Notes: a model not told the origin generated them from the sequence alone. 64,000 nt of DNA from Bacteroidales bacterium (GCA_022508605.1 JAFLUX010000003.1:1-64000); one strand, 5' to 3'. Shown: positions 9,224-18,488, counted from the stretch's first letter. A program made the numbers and translations.

Positions 9224-10247
9224 ACCAGTGCTTCGTGCCGTTGGCTATGCGGACGAGAAGCAGCATGACCGGCACCTCCACCAGCACGCCTACGACCGTG
9301 GCGAGTGCGGCTCCGGACTGCAGGCCGAAAAGGGATATGGCCACGGCCACTGCGAGTTCGAAGAAGTTGCTTGCGCCTATCATGCCGGCGGGGGCCGCTA
9401 TCGAATGGGGGAGTTTCCATGCCCTGGCCCATCCGTAGGCTATGAAGAAAATGAACAGCGTCTGCACGACGAGGGGCACGGCAATCATGGCTATGTGCAG
9501 AGGATTGGCGAGTATGGTTTCTCCCTGGAATGAAAAGAGTATGACGAGGGTGAGCAGCAGACCGGCCACCGTCACGTTGTCGAATTTGTGTATGAACACT
9601 TCCTCGAACCACGCGGCGCCGCGGCGCTTCGTGACGACCCTCCGCGTGATGATTCCTGCCGCAAGCGGGATGACGACGAACAGGAGCACAGACAGCAGCA
9701 GGGTGTCCATGGGGATGCCTATCCCTCCGACACCGAGCAACAGGGCCACTATCGGGGCGAATGCCACAAGTATTATGAGGTCGTTTATGGCCACCTGCAC
9801 GAGAGTGTAGGCCGGGTCGCCCTTCGTGAGATAGCTCCATACGAAGACCATGGCCGTGCACGGGGCGGCGCCGAGCAGCACGGCTCCGGAGAGGTATTCA
9901 GCCGCAAGGCCGGCATCTATCCAGCGCCCGAAGATTATGAACAGGAAGAAGAACGCGAAGGCGAACATCGTGAACGGCTTTATCAGCCAATTCGTGACGC
10001 ATGTCACTATTAGCCCTTTCGCCTGCCCCGATACGTTGCGGATGCTGCGGAAATCCACTTTCAGCATCATGGGGTAAATCATCAGCCATATCAGTATGGC
10101 CACCGGGGCCGAGACATTGGCGTATTCCAGCTTCCCGAGCGTCCGGGGCACGAATGGAAACAGCTTGCCTATGGCTATGCCGGCCGCTATGCACAGCGCG
10201 ACCCACAGTGTGAGATATTTCTCGAAGAATCCTATTCCCTGCTTCAT
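9207..10247 (-). CDS. ACR3-family arsenite efflux transporter
   Basis: 346 residues with about ten hydrophobic segments. Characteristic stretches are WVALCIAAGIAIG near the start, TNWLIKPFTMFAF, GAAPCTAMVFVWSYLTKGD (conserved Cys) and IGASNFFELAVAVAI, all typical of ACR3 (BASS/ArsB2) arsenite permeases. It extrudes arsenite using the proton gradient. No arsR, arsC or other arsenic gene is nearby; it is the last gene of the asnS-udk-TonB-like run, 13 bases after the TonB-like gene. Assignment to the family is firm, but substrate in this setting is inferred. Confidence 0.9.
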   Translation of the reverse strand: MKQGIGFFEKYLTLWVALCIAAGIAIGKLFPFVPRTLGKLEYANVSAPVAILIWLMIYPMMLKVDFRSIRNVSGQAKGLIVTCVTNWLIKPFTMFAFAFFFLFIIFGRWIDAGLAAEYLSGAVLLGAAPCTAMVFVWSYLTKGDPAYTLVQVAINDLIILVAFAPIVALLLGVGGIGIPMDTLLLSVLLFVVIPLAAGIITRRVVTKRRGAAWFEEVFIHKFDNVTVAGLLLTLVILFSFQGETILANPLHIAMIAVPLVVQTLFIFFIAYGWARAWKLPHSIAAPAGMIGASNFFELAVAVAISLFGLQSGAALATVVGVLVEVPVMLLLVRIANGTKHWFSENR

Positions 10248-10260
10248 TGCTCCGCGTGCT

Positions 10261-10974
10261 TTATTGCGCGATGAACTGGTAGACTATGTTGCCCTGCTGG
10301 CGGGCCGGGGCCTTGGGGTCGGCGGAAAATTTGCTGAGCCTTGCCGCACGCACGGCGAATGCACGCAGGCATCCGTCAGGCGATGAGCAGCTTTCGTCGA
10401 CTTTCGCCGCTACTACGCTGCCGCTGTTGTCTACGGTAATCAGCACAGTGACTTCGCCCGCGCCCATGCAGCGGTATGCAGGAATGGACAGTTTGCTGGC
10501 CTTGCGGCCCTCCAGATAGTAGGATACGACGGACGGACCGGAATAGCTTCTCTCCTCCTTGCGCTCGCGCGGGGTGTCGGAGGAATAATTCGCATGGTCC
10601 TCATCCTGCGGGGCCTCGAAACCGCCTTTCAACTCCTTTGCAAGCCTCTCGGCGTCTTTGTACAGCTGTTCGGCATCCGTCCCGCGGTCATCTTTCAGTT
10701 CCGCACGGTTCACCGCCACGTTGCGGTAGCCTCCATGCGCCGACCCGAGCTCCTGCTGCAGCCTCTCGCTTATCGCCTGCTGCAGCTCCGCCTCCTGCTG
10801 CAGCTTCTCTGTCTCGGCGAGCAGTCTTTCCAGCTCTTCCTGCCTGCTGAAGTCGAGGATGAAAGAGTGCTCACTCTGGAGAGAGAACCCTATGGAAGTG
10901 GCAAGCAGGACTGCAAGCACCGCAAGATGTATCGTTACGGTGGTATATAGTCCTGCTCTGTCTTCCCTATTCAA
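10261..10974 (-). CDS. TonB-like energy transducer
   Basis: 237 residues. A single membrane segment is near residues 9-30 (TVTIHLAVLAVLLATSIGFSL). A Glu/Gln-rich coiled coil follows (QEELERLLAETEKLQQEAELQ in two parts). A C-terminal domain of about 90 residues (GEVTVLITVDNSGSVVAAKV then IVYQF) fits the TonB C-terminal fold. It would couple the inner membrane proton motive force to an outer membrane receptor, perhaps using the ExbB/ExbD set at 13074-15353. The gap to udk is 2 bases. It could also be a TolA-like protein. Confidence 0.75.
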   Translation of the reverse strand: MNREDRAGLYTTVTIHLAVLAVLLATSIGFSLQSEHSFILDFSRQEELERLLAETEKLQQEAELQQAISERLQQELGSAHGGYRNVAVNRAELKDDRGTDAEQLYKDAERLAKELKGGFEAPQDEDHANYSSDTPRERKEERSYSGPSVVSYYLEGRKASKLSIPAYRCMGAGEVTVLITVDNSGSVVAAKVDESCSSPDGCLRAFAVRAARLSKFSADPKAPARQQGNIVYQFIAQ

Positions 10975-10976
10975 GT

Positions 10977-11594
10977 CTACTGGCCCTTGATGGATTTCTC
11001 TACCGTGGCTATGATTATGTCTATGGCGACGGTGTTGTGTCCCCCCTGGGGGATTATGATGTCGGCATAGCGCTTGCTCGGCTCGATGAACTGGAGGTAC
11101 ATCGGCTTCACGGTGCGGCTGTAGCGCTCTATCACCCAGTGGACATCCTTGCCGCGTTCGGAAATGTCGCGCTCGACCACGCGCATGAGGCGGTCGTCGT
11201 CATCGGCATCCACGAACACTTTTATGTCCATCTGCTCCCGCAGTTCGGGGCAGGTGAAGATGAGAATGCCCTCTATGATTATGACATCGGCAGGCTCTAC
11301 GAGCTTGGTCTCGGTCTTGGAGCGGGTGCACGATATGAAAGAGTAGATAGGCTGCTGTACGGGGCGGCCCTCCTTGAGTTCCTTGAGCTGTTCGCAGAGA
11401 AGCTCCCATTCTATGGCATCCGGGTGGTCGAAGTTCTGCACTCTTTTCTCCTCGTCGGAGAGGTCGCTCGAATCCTTGTAGTACGAATCCTGCGGGATTA
11501 CCACCACTTTCTGTCCTTTGAGTTTCTCCGTTATGGCCTTTACGACCGTTGTCTTGCCGGAGCCGGAGCCTCCCGCGATGCCTATTACCAACAT
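10977..11594 (-). CDS. udk: Uridine kinase
   Basis: 205 residues. P-loop GIAGGSGSGKTT is at the N-terminus, followed by QDSYYKD and NFDHPDA, and IIEGILIFTCPELRE in the middle, all standard for uridine/cytidine kinase. It phosphorylates uridine and cytidine in pyrimidine salvage. It follows asnS by 12 bases and precedes a TonB-like gene by 2 bases, so it is part of that operon. Confidence 0.96.
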   Translation of the reverse strand: MLVIGIAGGSGSGKTTVVKAITEKLKGQKVVVIPQDSYYKDSSDLSDEEKRVQNFDHPDAIEWELLCEQLKELKEGRPVQQPIYSFISCTRSKTETKLVEPADVIIIEGILIFTCPELREQMDIKVFVDADDDDRLMRVVERDISERGKDVHWVIERYSRTVKPMYLQFIEPSKRYADIIIPQGGHNTVAIDIIIATVEKSIKGQ

Positions 11595-11606
11595 ATCTCT
11601 TATGAT

Positions 11607-13007
11607 TTAAAATTCAGCGTTCTTGGGTGTGCGGGGGAAAGGAATGACGTCGCGTATGTTCTGCATTCCGGTGACGAAAAGCAGCAGGCGCTCGAATCCG
11701 AGTCCGAAACCGCTGTGGGGGCAGGAGCCGAAACGCCTCGTGTCTATGTACCACTCGAGGTTGCGGCGGCTCATTCCCAATTCATCTATGCGGGCCTCGA
11801 GCTTGCCGAGATCCGCCTCTCTTTCGCTGCCGCCTATGATTTCTCCAATCTTGGGGAACAGCACGTCCATGGCCCTGACGGTCTTTCCGTCTTCGTTCTG
11901 CTTCATGTAGAAGGCCTTGATGTCCTTGGGATAGCCCGTGAGGATGACCGGCTTCCCGAAGTGTTTTTCCACGAGGTAACGCTCGTGTTCGCTCTGAAGG
12001 TCGGCGCCCCAGTACACGGGATATTCGAAACTGACCCCCGATGCGGCGGCTTCCTGGAGTATCCGTATGCCTTCCGTATATTCGAGACGCACGAATTCGG
12101 TGCCCACCACGCCCTCGAGACGCTCTATAAGCTCATTGTCGTAGCGGTCGTTGAGGAACTGTATGTCTTCGCGGCAGTTTTCGAGGGCATAGCGCACGAG
12201 GTGCTTGATGAAGTCCTCTGCGAGGTCCATGTTGTCCGTGATGTCGTAGAAGGCCATTTCCGGCTCAATCATCCAGAACTCTGCGAGGTGCCTCGGCGTG
12301 TTGGAGTTCTCGGCGCGGAAAGTGGGTCCGAAGGTGTAAATCTCGCCCAGGGCGGTGGCCCCGAGCTCACCCTCCAGCTGTCCGCTCACGGTGAGGCTCG
12401 TCTGCTTGCCGAAAAAGTCTTTCGAGTAGTCGGTAGTGCCTTTCTTGTTTTTGGGCAGCTTCTCGAGGTCGAGGGTAGTCACCTGGAACATCTGTCCGGC
12501 CCCTTCCGCATCTGCGGCCGTGATGAGCGGGGTGTGCAGATAGACGAAGCCTTTGGAATGGAAATATTCATGGATGGCGAAAGCCATCTGGCTGCGGAGC
12601 CTGAGCACGGCGCCGAAAGTGTTGGTCCTCGGCCTGAGATGGGCGACGGTGCGAAGATACTCGAAGGAAGTGTCTTTCTTCTGCAACGGGTATCTCACCG
12701 GGTCGCATTCTCCGAATACGCTTATTTCCGACGCTCTGATTTCCACTGCCTGCCCGCTGCCCACGGACTCTACGAGCCTGCCGCGCACTCCTATGCAGCT
12801 GCCTGTGCTTATCCGGGAGAGAACCGCTTCCGTTTCCGGGGTCTTGTCGACCACGATTTGTATGTTCTTTATCGTCGAGCCGTCGTTGAGTGCGATGAAG
12901 GCTATTTCCTTGTTGCCCCTTTTTGTACGTACCCAACCTTTGGCGAGGACTTCCGCACCTGCTTCAGTCGTGAGCAGGTCTTTGACTTTTGTGCGAATGA
13001 TTTCCAT
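11607..13007 (-). CDS. asnS: Asparaginyl-tRNA synthetase
   Basis: 466 residues. ATG 13007 ([12 protein letters not shown]) is chosen; the longer frame to 13061 reads through a terminator hairpin. The N-terminal OB-fold anticodon-binding domain ([21 protein letters not shown]) and class II motifs ([37 protein letters not shown]) are intact. It charges tRNA-Asn with asparagine. It begins only 15 bases after the T tract of the upstream terminator, and no TAnnTTTG box is visible between, so how it is transcribed is not clear. Confidence 0.97.
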   Translation of the reverse strand: MEIIRTKVKDLLTTEAGAEVLAKGWVRTKRGNKEIAFIALNDGSTIKNIQIVVDKTPETEAVLSRISTGSCIGVRGRLVESVGSGQAVEIRASEISVFGECDPVRYPLQKKDTSFEYLRTVAHLRPRTNTFGAVLRLRSQMAFAIHEYFHSKGFVYLHTPLITAADAEGAGQMFQVTTLDLEKLPKNKKGTTDYSKDFFGKQTSLTVSGQLEGELGATALGEIYTFGPTFRAENSNTPRHLAEFWMIEPEMAFYDITDNMDLAEDFIKHLVRYALENCREDIQFLNDRYDNELIERLEGVVGTEFVRLEYTEGIRILQEAAASGVSFEYPVYWGADLQSEHERYLVEKHFGKPVILTGYPKDIKAFYMKQNEDGKTVRAMDVLFPKIGEIIGGSEREADLGKLEARIDELGMSRRNLEWYIDTRRFGSCPHSGFGLGFERLLLFVTGMQNIRDVIPFPRTPKNAEF

Positions 13008-13022
13008 TAATTTGTATTTCTT

Positions 13023-13052
13023 AAAAAAGCAGCCCTCTCGAAAGGGGGCTGC
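13023..13052 (-). terminator. Intrinsic terminator after the ExbB/ExbD operon
   Basis: Read on the minus strand, GCAGCCC (13052-13046) pairs with GGGCTGC (13035-13029), with a short inner extension and a GAAA-like loop, followed by six T (13028-13023). It lies between the second exbD stop (13074) and the asnS start (13007). Confidence 0.85.
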
Positions 13053-13073
13053 TCGTATCACTCGGGTGGCGTA

Positions 13074-13544
13074 TTATTCGCCGCCCTTTCTTGCCGAATA
13101 CATGATCTTCAGCGCGGAGCATCGTCTAAGCTCCTGCTTCACATCAGTGATGATACCCATCCTGACGTCCTGGTCGGCCCTGATGCTCACCGTCATGAAC
13201 TGGCGGTCGTTTTCACTCTTGGACTCGCGTTCCGCAGCGATGAAGTCGCGGATGTCGTCCGTCGTCTTGAATGAATCGTTGAGCTGGATACGGGCTTCCG
13301 TACCATACATGGCCTGGAGAGACTTGATCGGAGTTCCGATATTGATGTAGGAGTTGAGATCCTTGCGTTCGAGCTTCACGACTTCGGAAGCCTCGGGGAT
13401 CTTCACCACCACCTTGTTCTCGGTTTCACGCATCTGCGTGGTGACCATGAAGAAGAACAGGAGCATGAAAACGATATCGGACAGAGAGCTGCTGGTTGCT
13501 GCCGGCACCTCTTTCTTGTTGTTGCTTCCACCGAATTTTGACAT
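13074..13544 (-). CDS. ExbD/TolR-family biopolymer transport protein
   Basis: 156 residues. A single N-terminal membrane segment (SDIVFMLLFFFMVTTQM) carries the proton-coupling Asp, after a Lys/Asn-rich cytoplasmic tail, with a periplasmic domain ending in EIRRCSALKI-like residues (ELRRCSALKIMYSARKGGE). It is the second ExbD in this operon. ExbD works with ExbB as the proton-driven motor for TonB. An intrinsic terminator follows. Confidence 0.9.
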   Translation of the reverse strand: MSKFGGSNNKKEVPAATSSSLSDIVFMLLFFFMVTTQMRETENKVVVKIPEASEVVKLERKDLNSYINIGTPIKSLQAMYGTEARIQLNDSFKTTDDIRDFIAAERESKSENDRQFMTVSIRADQDVRMGIITDVKQELRRCSALKIMYSARKGGE

Positions 13545-13558
13545 AATGATTCCTCCTG

Positions 13559-14140
13559 TTATCTTCTGCGGGTTACCTCCTTGGGCTCTGCCTCGGAAAT
13601 GTACTGGGGCACAGCCTTCTTGACTATCGACTGCTGGTCCTCGTCGAGCTGGTTGAAAGGCTTCGAGTAGTTCTTGCGGGAGAATTCCTCGCGCAGTTCG
13701 TTCACTGCCTTCACCAGTTCGTTCTGGACGGCGATATAGGCCTGGTAACTTGTACCGCGGTCATTCTGAAGGGAGATTACGCCCTTGGAAACGGGGCAGT
13801 CTCCGTAACCCTCTATTTCGATGACCTCCTTCTCGGGAAGGTTGGGGTCGTCGGTGGGGTTGGTCAGAAATTCTTTGATCTTGTCTTTGATTTGGCTGAC
13901 GTCTATGGGATCACTACCTGCAAAGATGTTGTCAGAACTGTTGATCCTCACCTGAATTATGTTTCGGCGATTGACCTTCTGGTCCTCGACTTTCTGATCC
14001 TTGTCCGGCATGGGAGGCAGACGGCGGCTGAGGCCGGTCTGGCTTCCCATAGTCGTAGTCATCAGGAAATAGCACAGCAGCAGGAACGCGATATCCGCGG
14101 TCGAGCTGGTGTTCATTGCCGGTACTTTTTTCTTGCCCAT
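13559..14140 (-). CDS. ExbD/TolR-family biopolymer transport protein (longer paralogue)
   Basis: 193 residues. The N-terminus has TSSTADIAFLLLCYFLMTTTM with the conserved Asp in the membrane segment, followed by a periplasmic domain. The tail (about 150-193) is rich in charged residues and ends RRR. It starts 2 bases after the small membrane gene and sits 14 bases before the second exbD. Two unequal ExbD proteins after one ExbB are common in Bacteroidetes. Confidence 0.9.
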   Translation of the reverse strand: MGKKKVPAMNTSSTADIAFLLLCYFLMTTTMGSQTGLSRRLPPMPDKDQKVEDQKVNRRNIIQVRINSSDNIFAGSDPIDVSQIKDKIKEFLTNPTDDPNLPEKEVIEIEGYGDCPVSKGVISLQNDRGTSYQAYIAVQNELVKAVNELREEFSRKNYSKPFNQLDEDQQSIVKKAVPQYISEAEPKEVTRRR

Positions 14141-14142
14141 AG

Positions 14143-14571
14143 TTACTTCCTGCTAGCGATTGCCATACGTATTTCTCCGACGACGATTGCCAGAATGGCT
14201 GCGCCGCCGACGATGTACGTGAGATTGAGAATGGTATCGGTGAGTTTGAGCGTGCCTCCGGAGATGGCAGGACCTGAGTATCCGAGTGCAGGCTCACCCT
14301 TGGCGAGCAGCCATGCGAGACCGCACAGGACCGCTACGCCCACCAGAATGGCGCCTATTTTCAAAAGGCTCTTGGGGTTGTTCTTGGTGCCGACTATGAG
14401 ACCGATGACCACCCAGCTGAACACAGCGAGGCCGATCATGCAATAGGTCCAATAGAGGAGAACATCGACCGCATTGCCTCCGAAGTCATTGGAGAATCCC
14501 CAAATCAGGAGTGCAACGCTGACGACGATCAGCGCCACCATGCCCCATTTGATTATCTTGTTGAGTTTCAT
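14143..14571 (-). CDS. Small membrane protein of the ExbB/ExbD operon
   Basis: 142 residues with four predicted membrane segments (about 9-25, 37-62, 68-90 and 108-135), separated by short Lys/Asn-rich loops. I know no function; similar proteins lie between exbB and exbD in Bacteroidales. Gaps are 2 bases on both sides, so it is almost certainly co-translated with the motor proteins and may be an accessory subunit. Confidence 0.8.
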   Translation of the reverse strand: MKLNKIIKWGMVALIVVSVALLIWGFSNDFGGNAVDVLLYWTYCMIGLAVFSWVVIGLIVGTKNNPKSLLKIGAILVGVAVLCGLAWLLAKGEPALGYSGPAISGGTLKLTDTILNLTYIVGGAAILAIVVGEIRMAIASRK

Positions 14572-14573
14572 GA

Positions 14574-15353
14574 TTATTTCTTGCCGTTGTACTTGGTGAG
14601 GATGTCGATCAGGCAGATCGAAGAATCTTCCATGTCGATGGTGAGGCCGTCGATCTTGGCGAGGATGTAGTTGTAGAACACCTGGAGAATCATGGCGACG
14701 ATGAGACCGCCGACGGTGGTGATGAGAGCCACTTTCATACCTCCTGCAACAACGTTGGGGCTGATGTCACCGGCTGCCTGGATGGCGTCGAAAGCGTTGA
14801 TCATACCGATAACGGTTCCGAGGAATCCGAGTGACGGGGCGATGGCGATGAAGAGGGAAATCCAGCTGAGGCCGTTCTCCATCTCGCTCATCTGCACGGA
14901 GCCGTAGGAAACGACTGATTTCTCAACCACGTCGACACCCTGGTCGTAGCGGAGCAGACCCTGATAGAAGATGGATGCGACGGGTCCGCGGGTGTTGCGG
15001 CATACATTCTTGGCAGCCTCGATACCTCCGTTCTGGAGAGCCTTTTCGACTTCGGCTATGAGTTTCTTGGAGTTGGACTTGGAGAATGTGAGGTAGAGAA
15101 TGCGCTCGATGGAGAGTGCGAGACCGATGATGAGGCAGATGATGATGAGGGACATGAACCCTGCGCCACCCTCTATGAACTTGGTCTTGAGGGCCTGGTG
15201 CAGAGGCACCTCGTCATTGCCGGACAGAAGGTCTGCGGCTGACATCTCCGTGGATGCGGCGACTTTCTCAGTGGCAGCATCCTGTGCGGATGCGGTGTTA
15301 GCAGTGAAGGCCATCACGCCTGCAACTGCGAGAAAAATGAAAAATTTTTTCAT
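14574..15353 (-). CDS. ExbB/MotA/TolQ-family proton channel protein
   Basis: 259 residues. The N-terminal segment MKKFFIFLAVAGVMAFTANTASA looks like a cleavable signal. Three further membrane segments follow, with the family signature around 'GLSWISLFIAIAPSLGFLGTVIGMINAF' (split here: GLSWISLFIAIAPS and LGFLGTVIGMINAF) and 'GGMKVALITTVGGLIVAMI'. It forms the inner membrane proton channel for TonB-dependent uptake. It is the first gene of the operon with its own promoter upstream. Confidence 0.92.
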   Translation of the reverse strand: MKKFFIFLAVAGVMAFTANTASAQDAATEKVAASTEMSAADLLSGNDEVPLHQALKTKFIEGGAGFMSLIIICLIIGLALSIERILYLTFSKSNSKKLIAEVEKALQNGGIEAAKNVCRNTRGPVASIFYQGLLRYDQGVDVVEKSVVSYGSVQMSEMENGLSWISLFIAIAPSLGFLGTVIGMINAFDAIQAAGDISPNVVAGGMKVALITTVGGLIVAMILQVFYNYILAKIDGLTIDMEDSSICLIDILTKYNGKK

Positions 15354-15400
15354 AAATGTTTTGATGTATTAGTTAAAATTAATTTCCTGCGAAATCAGCG

Positions 15401-15429
15401 CAATTTAGCAAAAAAAAATCATTAGTCAA
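15401..15429 (-). promoter_or_regulatory. Promoter of the ExbB operon
   Basis: On the minus strand, TTG (15429-15427) and TAAATTG (15407-15401) are 19 bases apart. The -7 box is one base short of the TAnnTTTG consensus. The leader to ATG 15353 is about 40 bases. Confidence 0.55.
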
Positions 15430-15432
15430 TAC

Positions 15433-16467
15433 CTATTTTGATATTTCTCCCCTCAGGTTTTTTGTGATTTGCTGTTTAACATATTCATTATCACTACTAT
15501 GTCCCATCAGGAAGAAAAGTTTCCCCAGGGCGCTCTCCGTGGTGATGTCGCATCCGGACAACACGCCGGCATCCTTCAGCGCCCGGCCTGTGGAGTAGAG
15601 GTCCATGTTCACTTTCCCCTTGGGGCACTGCGTCACGTTCAGGAGTATCTTTCCGCTGTCGGCGGACTGTTTCACTATGTCCAGGAACCACTCCCGCGAC
15701 GGGGCGTTGCCGCAGCCGAAAGTCTCTATTATGACGGCCCGTGTGCCGCTTCCGAGCAGTATGTCCGCCACCACCCTTTCGGTTATTCCGGGGTGCACCT
15801 TGAGTATGGAGACCCTCGTGTCGAGCCCGAAGTGCGCCTTGAAGGTCTCTCCGCTCCTCCTGCGTATCAGGTCGTCGTTGTAGCTTATGTCTATTCCGGC
15901 CCTCGCCAGCGGGGGGAGGTTCGGCGAACTGAATGCCTCGAATCCGGAGGCGTCCGTCTTCGTGCTGCGGTTGCCCCTGAGCAGCAGGGAGTTGAAGTAA
16001 ATGCAGACTTCCGGCACGGTGGCGCTTCCGTCCGGCTCCCTTGCCGAGGCTATTTCCACGGAGGATATCAGGTTCTCCTTGCCGTCGGTGCGGGGGCGGC
16101 CTATCGGAAGCTGGCTTCCCGTGAAGATTACCGGCTTGCCCAGGCCTTCGAGCATGAAGCTCAGGGCCGAGGCGCTGTAGGCCATCGTGTCCGTGCCGTG
16201 GAGCACGACGAAGCCGTCGTACAGGGCGTAGTTGTCTGCGATGATTCCGGCGAGTTTCTGCCACATTGCCGGCTCTATGTCGGAGGAGTCTATAGGCGGG
16301 TCGAAGGTGCAGGCTTCTATGTGCAGGGCGAACTTGTGCAGCTCCGGCACCTCGTCCATCAGGCTGCTGAAGTCGAACGGCTTCAGGGCGAGGGTGGAGG
16401 GGTCTTCCTTCATGCCTATCGTGCCGCCGGTGTAGATGAGCAGCACCGATGATTTTTGACGTGTCAT
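15433..16467 (-). CDS. ansA: Type I L-asparaginase
   Basis: 344 residues. Start ATG 16467 (MTRQKSSVLLIYTGGTIGM) overlaps the tatD stop as ATGA; a longer frame upstream is out of phase with tatD and is rejected. The two Thr motifs of the family, YTGGTIGM and HGTDTMAYSASAL, are present. It hydrolyses asparagine to aspartate and ammonia. The protein has no signal peptide, so it acts in the cytoplasm. It is the last gene of the dprA-tatD-ansA operon. Confidence 0.93.
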   Translation of the reverse strand: MTRQKSSVLLIYTGGTIGMKEDPSTLALKPFDFSSLMDEVPELHKFALHIEACTFDPPIDSSDIEPAMWQKLAGIIADNYALYDGFVVLHGTDTMAYSASALSFMLEGLGKPVIFTGSQLPIGRPRTDGKENLISSVEIASAREPDGSATVPEVCIYFNSLLLRGNRSTKTDASGFEAFSSPNLPPLARAGIDISYNDDLIRRRSGETFKAHFGLDTRVSILKVHPGITERVVADILLGSGTRAVIIETFGCGNAPSREWFLDIVKQSADSGKILLNVTQCPKGKVNMDLYSTGRALKDAGVLSGCDITTESALGKLFFLMGHSSDNEYVKQQITKNLRGEISK

Positions 16468-17231
16468 ATCGAGAAAAGCCGTTTTGCGTTGGCTGTGGTT
16501 ATGTCGGCTATCCGCTCTGCGGGGACTCCCTTGATGTCGGCTATCTTTTCGGCTATCAGGGGGATGTAGGCGCTCTCGTTGCGGGTGCCCCTGAACGGCA
16601 CGGGCGTGAGATACGGGGCGTCTGTCTCCAGCAGCAGGCGCTCGGCCGGTATGTTCAGGAGCTCTGCGGCTATGCGGGCGTTCTTGAACGTGACCACCCC
16701 TCCTATCCCGGCGTACCATTCGCCGTAGCGGCTCATGCGGCCGAACAGTTCCGCACTGCCGCTGAATGCATGGAGATTGCCTCTGAGTTTCATTCCGCGG
16801 CATTCCTCCATCACGGCGAAGAAGTCTTCGACGGCATCCCTGAGGTGTATGTTCACCGGCAGTCCGCGGTCGCGGGCTATCTCCAGCTGGGCCTTGAACG
16901 CTTCTTTCTGCAGCTGCGCGTTTTCTTTCGTGTAGTGGTAGTCCAGTCCTATTTCTCCCACGGCCACCGCGCCCTTGTCCAGCCAGCTGCTGAACGAGTC
17001 CACGTCGTCTTTCCAGTTTTCTCCCACATGGCCGGGGTAGAGTCCCACCATGGGGTGGAGTATGCCGGGATGGCGGGCTGCGAGCGAGAATATGTTAGCG
17101 CGGTCGCCGGGCCCCGTGTCCGGCAGCAGCATCTGCTTTACTCCGGCCGCCACGGCCCTTTCCACCGCCGCGTCTTCCTCTCCGGCGAAGGCCTCGTCCG
17201 CAAGGTGGGTGTGGGTGTCTATCAATTCCAT
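16464..17231 (-). CDS. tatD: TatD-family metal-dependent hydrolase
   Basis: 255 residues. ATG 17231 (MELIDTHTHLADEAF) gives the normal N-terminus with the metal-binding HxH. Other metal and active-site motifs are GEIGLDYHY, PVNIHLRDA, LHAFSGS and LLLETDAPYL. Family members are 3'-5' DNA/RNA exonucleases. It follows dprA by 29 bases and overlaps ansA by 4. Confidence 0.93.
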   Translation of the reverse strand: MELIDTHTHLADEAFAGEEDAAVERAVAAGVKQMLLPDTGPGDRANIFSLAARHPGILHPMVGLYPGHVGENWKDDVDSFSSWLDKGAVAVGEIGLDYHYTKENAQLQKEAFKAQLEIARDRGLPVNIHLRDAVEDFFAVMEECRGMKLRGNLHAFSGSAELFGRMSRYGEWYAGIGGVVTFKNARIAAELLNIPAERLLLETDAPYLTPVPFRGTRNESAYIPLIAEKIADIKGVPAERIADITTANAKRLFSI

Positions 17232-17260
17232 TCCGCAAAAATACTCTTTTTGCATGAACT

Positions 17261-18430
17261 TCAAAAGCCGCGTATGCCTCTGCGTCCCATGCTGCACCTC
17301 CCGAAAACGTCAGTGCTTATGAAGCCGTCGCCCTCGAGCATGCAAAGCGCGGCGGAAACCTCCCCGGGAGGCAGTCCGAGCGCTGCCGCCGTCTCTTCGT
17401 GGGTGGCCCCGCAGTGCCCCTCGACGTAGAGGGCGCTGCCGACGAGGCACAGCATCATGCGTTCGGAACTTCCGGAGTAGCACCGCCGAACGCTTTCTTC
17501 GAGGCTGGAATGCCGCGCTTCCGCCGTGCTCGCGAAGCCCATCTGGGCGCACAGCTCCGCAGTGTCCGTCACAGGCTCGGCCAGCTTTTCGCGAAGCAGG
17601 CGGAGGCATCCGGCGGAGCGTGCGTCGTCGATGCGCCCCGGCAGGCAGAATACCTCGCGGCCGTACCCTGCGGCGAGTCTGGCGGTCATCGTGCCTCCGC
17701 CCCTGAGTCTGGATTCGGTGAGAACGGTGGCCCGGGACATGCCGGCGATGATGCGGTTGCGGCGCAGGAAGTTGAACGGCACCGGAGCGGTTCCGGGCGG
17801 AAAGTCGGTGATGAGGGCGCAGTTGCCGGCCTCCAGCATCCTGGCGGCTATGCTCCTGTGGCGTCGCGGGTACACGTCGTCTATCCCCACCGGAAGCACT
17901 GCGACTGTGGGCAGGCCGCACGAGAGGGCCGCAAGGTGCGCGGTGATGTCCACTCCCATGGCGAATCCGCTGACTATCATTGGCTTCGTCTCGGCATGCG
18001 ACAAGGCGTACACTATCCGTTCCGTCCATTCCCTGCCATATGGAGACATGTCGCGCGTGCCTATCACCGACACGGCCTCGCGCCCGGCGAAAAGTTCTTC
18101 CCCTCCGCCGAGCATGTATAGCCCTGCCGGAGCATCGGGGCAGTCGTATAGCAGAGGGGGATATCCGGGGCTGCCCATGGGGATGAAACGGCAGCCCATG
18201 CGCGTTATGCGTTCCAGCTCCTCGGTCGCGGCATCGAGGCTGGATGCGCATATCAGATGTCTGTGCTTGTTGTATGGCCCGAAAAAAGAGTCGAGCGTGC
18301 CTGGGCTTTGGCTGAACACCGCCGCCGGGCTGCCGAAATGTGCGACGGCTGCGCGTGCTGCGGCCGGATGATAGCCGAAAATCGCATTCAGTGCGATGCC
18401 GCAGACTGTTTCGTGTCTGGTACTTTCCAT
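17261..18430 (-). CDS. dprA: DNA-processing protein DprA
   Basis: 389 residues from ATG 18430 (MESTRHETVCG). The Rossmann core is clear: SVIGTRDMSPYG, IVSGFAMGVDITAH, FNFLRRNRIIAGMS and REVFCLPGRI. A winged-helix (DML1-like) C-terminus (ALGLPPGEVSAALCMLEGDGFI) follows. DprA loads RecA on incoming single-stranded DNA during transformation. It has its own promoter embedded in the terminator of queA. Upstream in-frame codons lie inside that terminator. Confidence 0.93.
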   Translation of the reverse strand: MESTRHETVCGIALNAIFGYHPAAARAAVAHFGSPAAVFSQSPGTLDSFFGPYNKHRHLICASSLDAATEELERITRMGCRFIPMGSPGYPPLLYDCPDAPAGLYMLGGGEELFAGREAVSVIGTRDMSPYGREWTERIVYALSHAETKPMIVSGFAMGVDITAHLAALSCGLPTVAVLPVGIDDVYPRRHRSIAARMLEAGNCALITDFPPGTAPVPFNFLRRNRIIAGMSRATVLTESRLRGGGTMTARLAAGYGREVFCLPGRIDDARSAGCLRLLREKLAEPVTDTAELCAQMGFASTAEARHSSLEESVRRCYSGSSERMMLCLVGSALYVEGHCGATHEETAAALGLPPGEVSAALCMLEGDGFISTDVFGRCSMGRRGIRGF

Positions 18431-18457
18431 AGTAAGTTTTTCAATAGTTAGTCGTGG

Positions 18458-18488
18458 CAAATATACAAAAAAACCGACCCGGCCGCAA
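18458..18488 (-). promoter_or_regulatory. Promoter of dprA, overlapping the queA terminator
   Basis: On the minus strand, the -33 TTG (18488-18486) is in the loop of the queA terminator hairpin and the -7 TATATTTG (18465-18458) follows the T tract; spacing is 20 bases. The expected start is near 18452, about 20 bases before the dprA ATG. Confidence 0.75.

Noticed and set aside
11037-13010. 657-residue plus-strand ORF opposite udk and asnS
   Set aside because: Shadow of two conserved genes, with biased composition rich in Val, His and Glu and no domain.
16468-16803. N-terminal extension of the asparaginase frame
   Set aside because: It lies antiphase within tatD; asparaginase begins naturally at MTRQKSSVLL.
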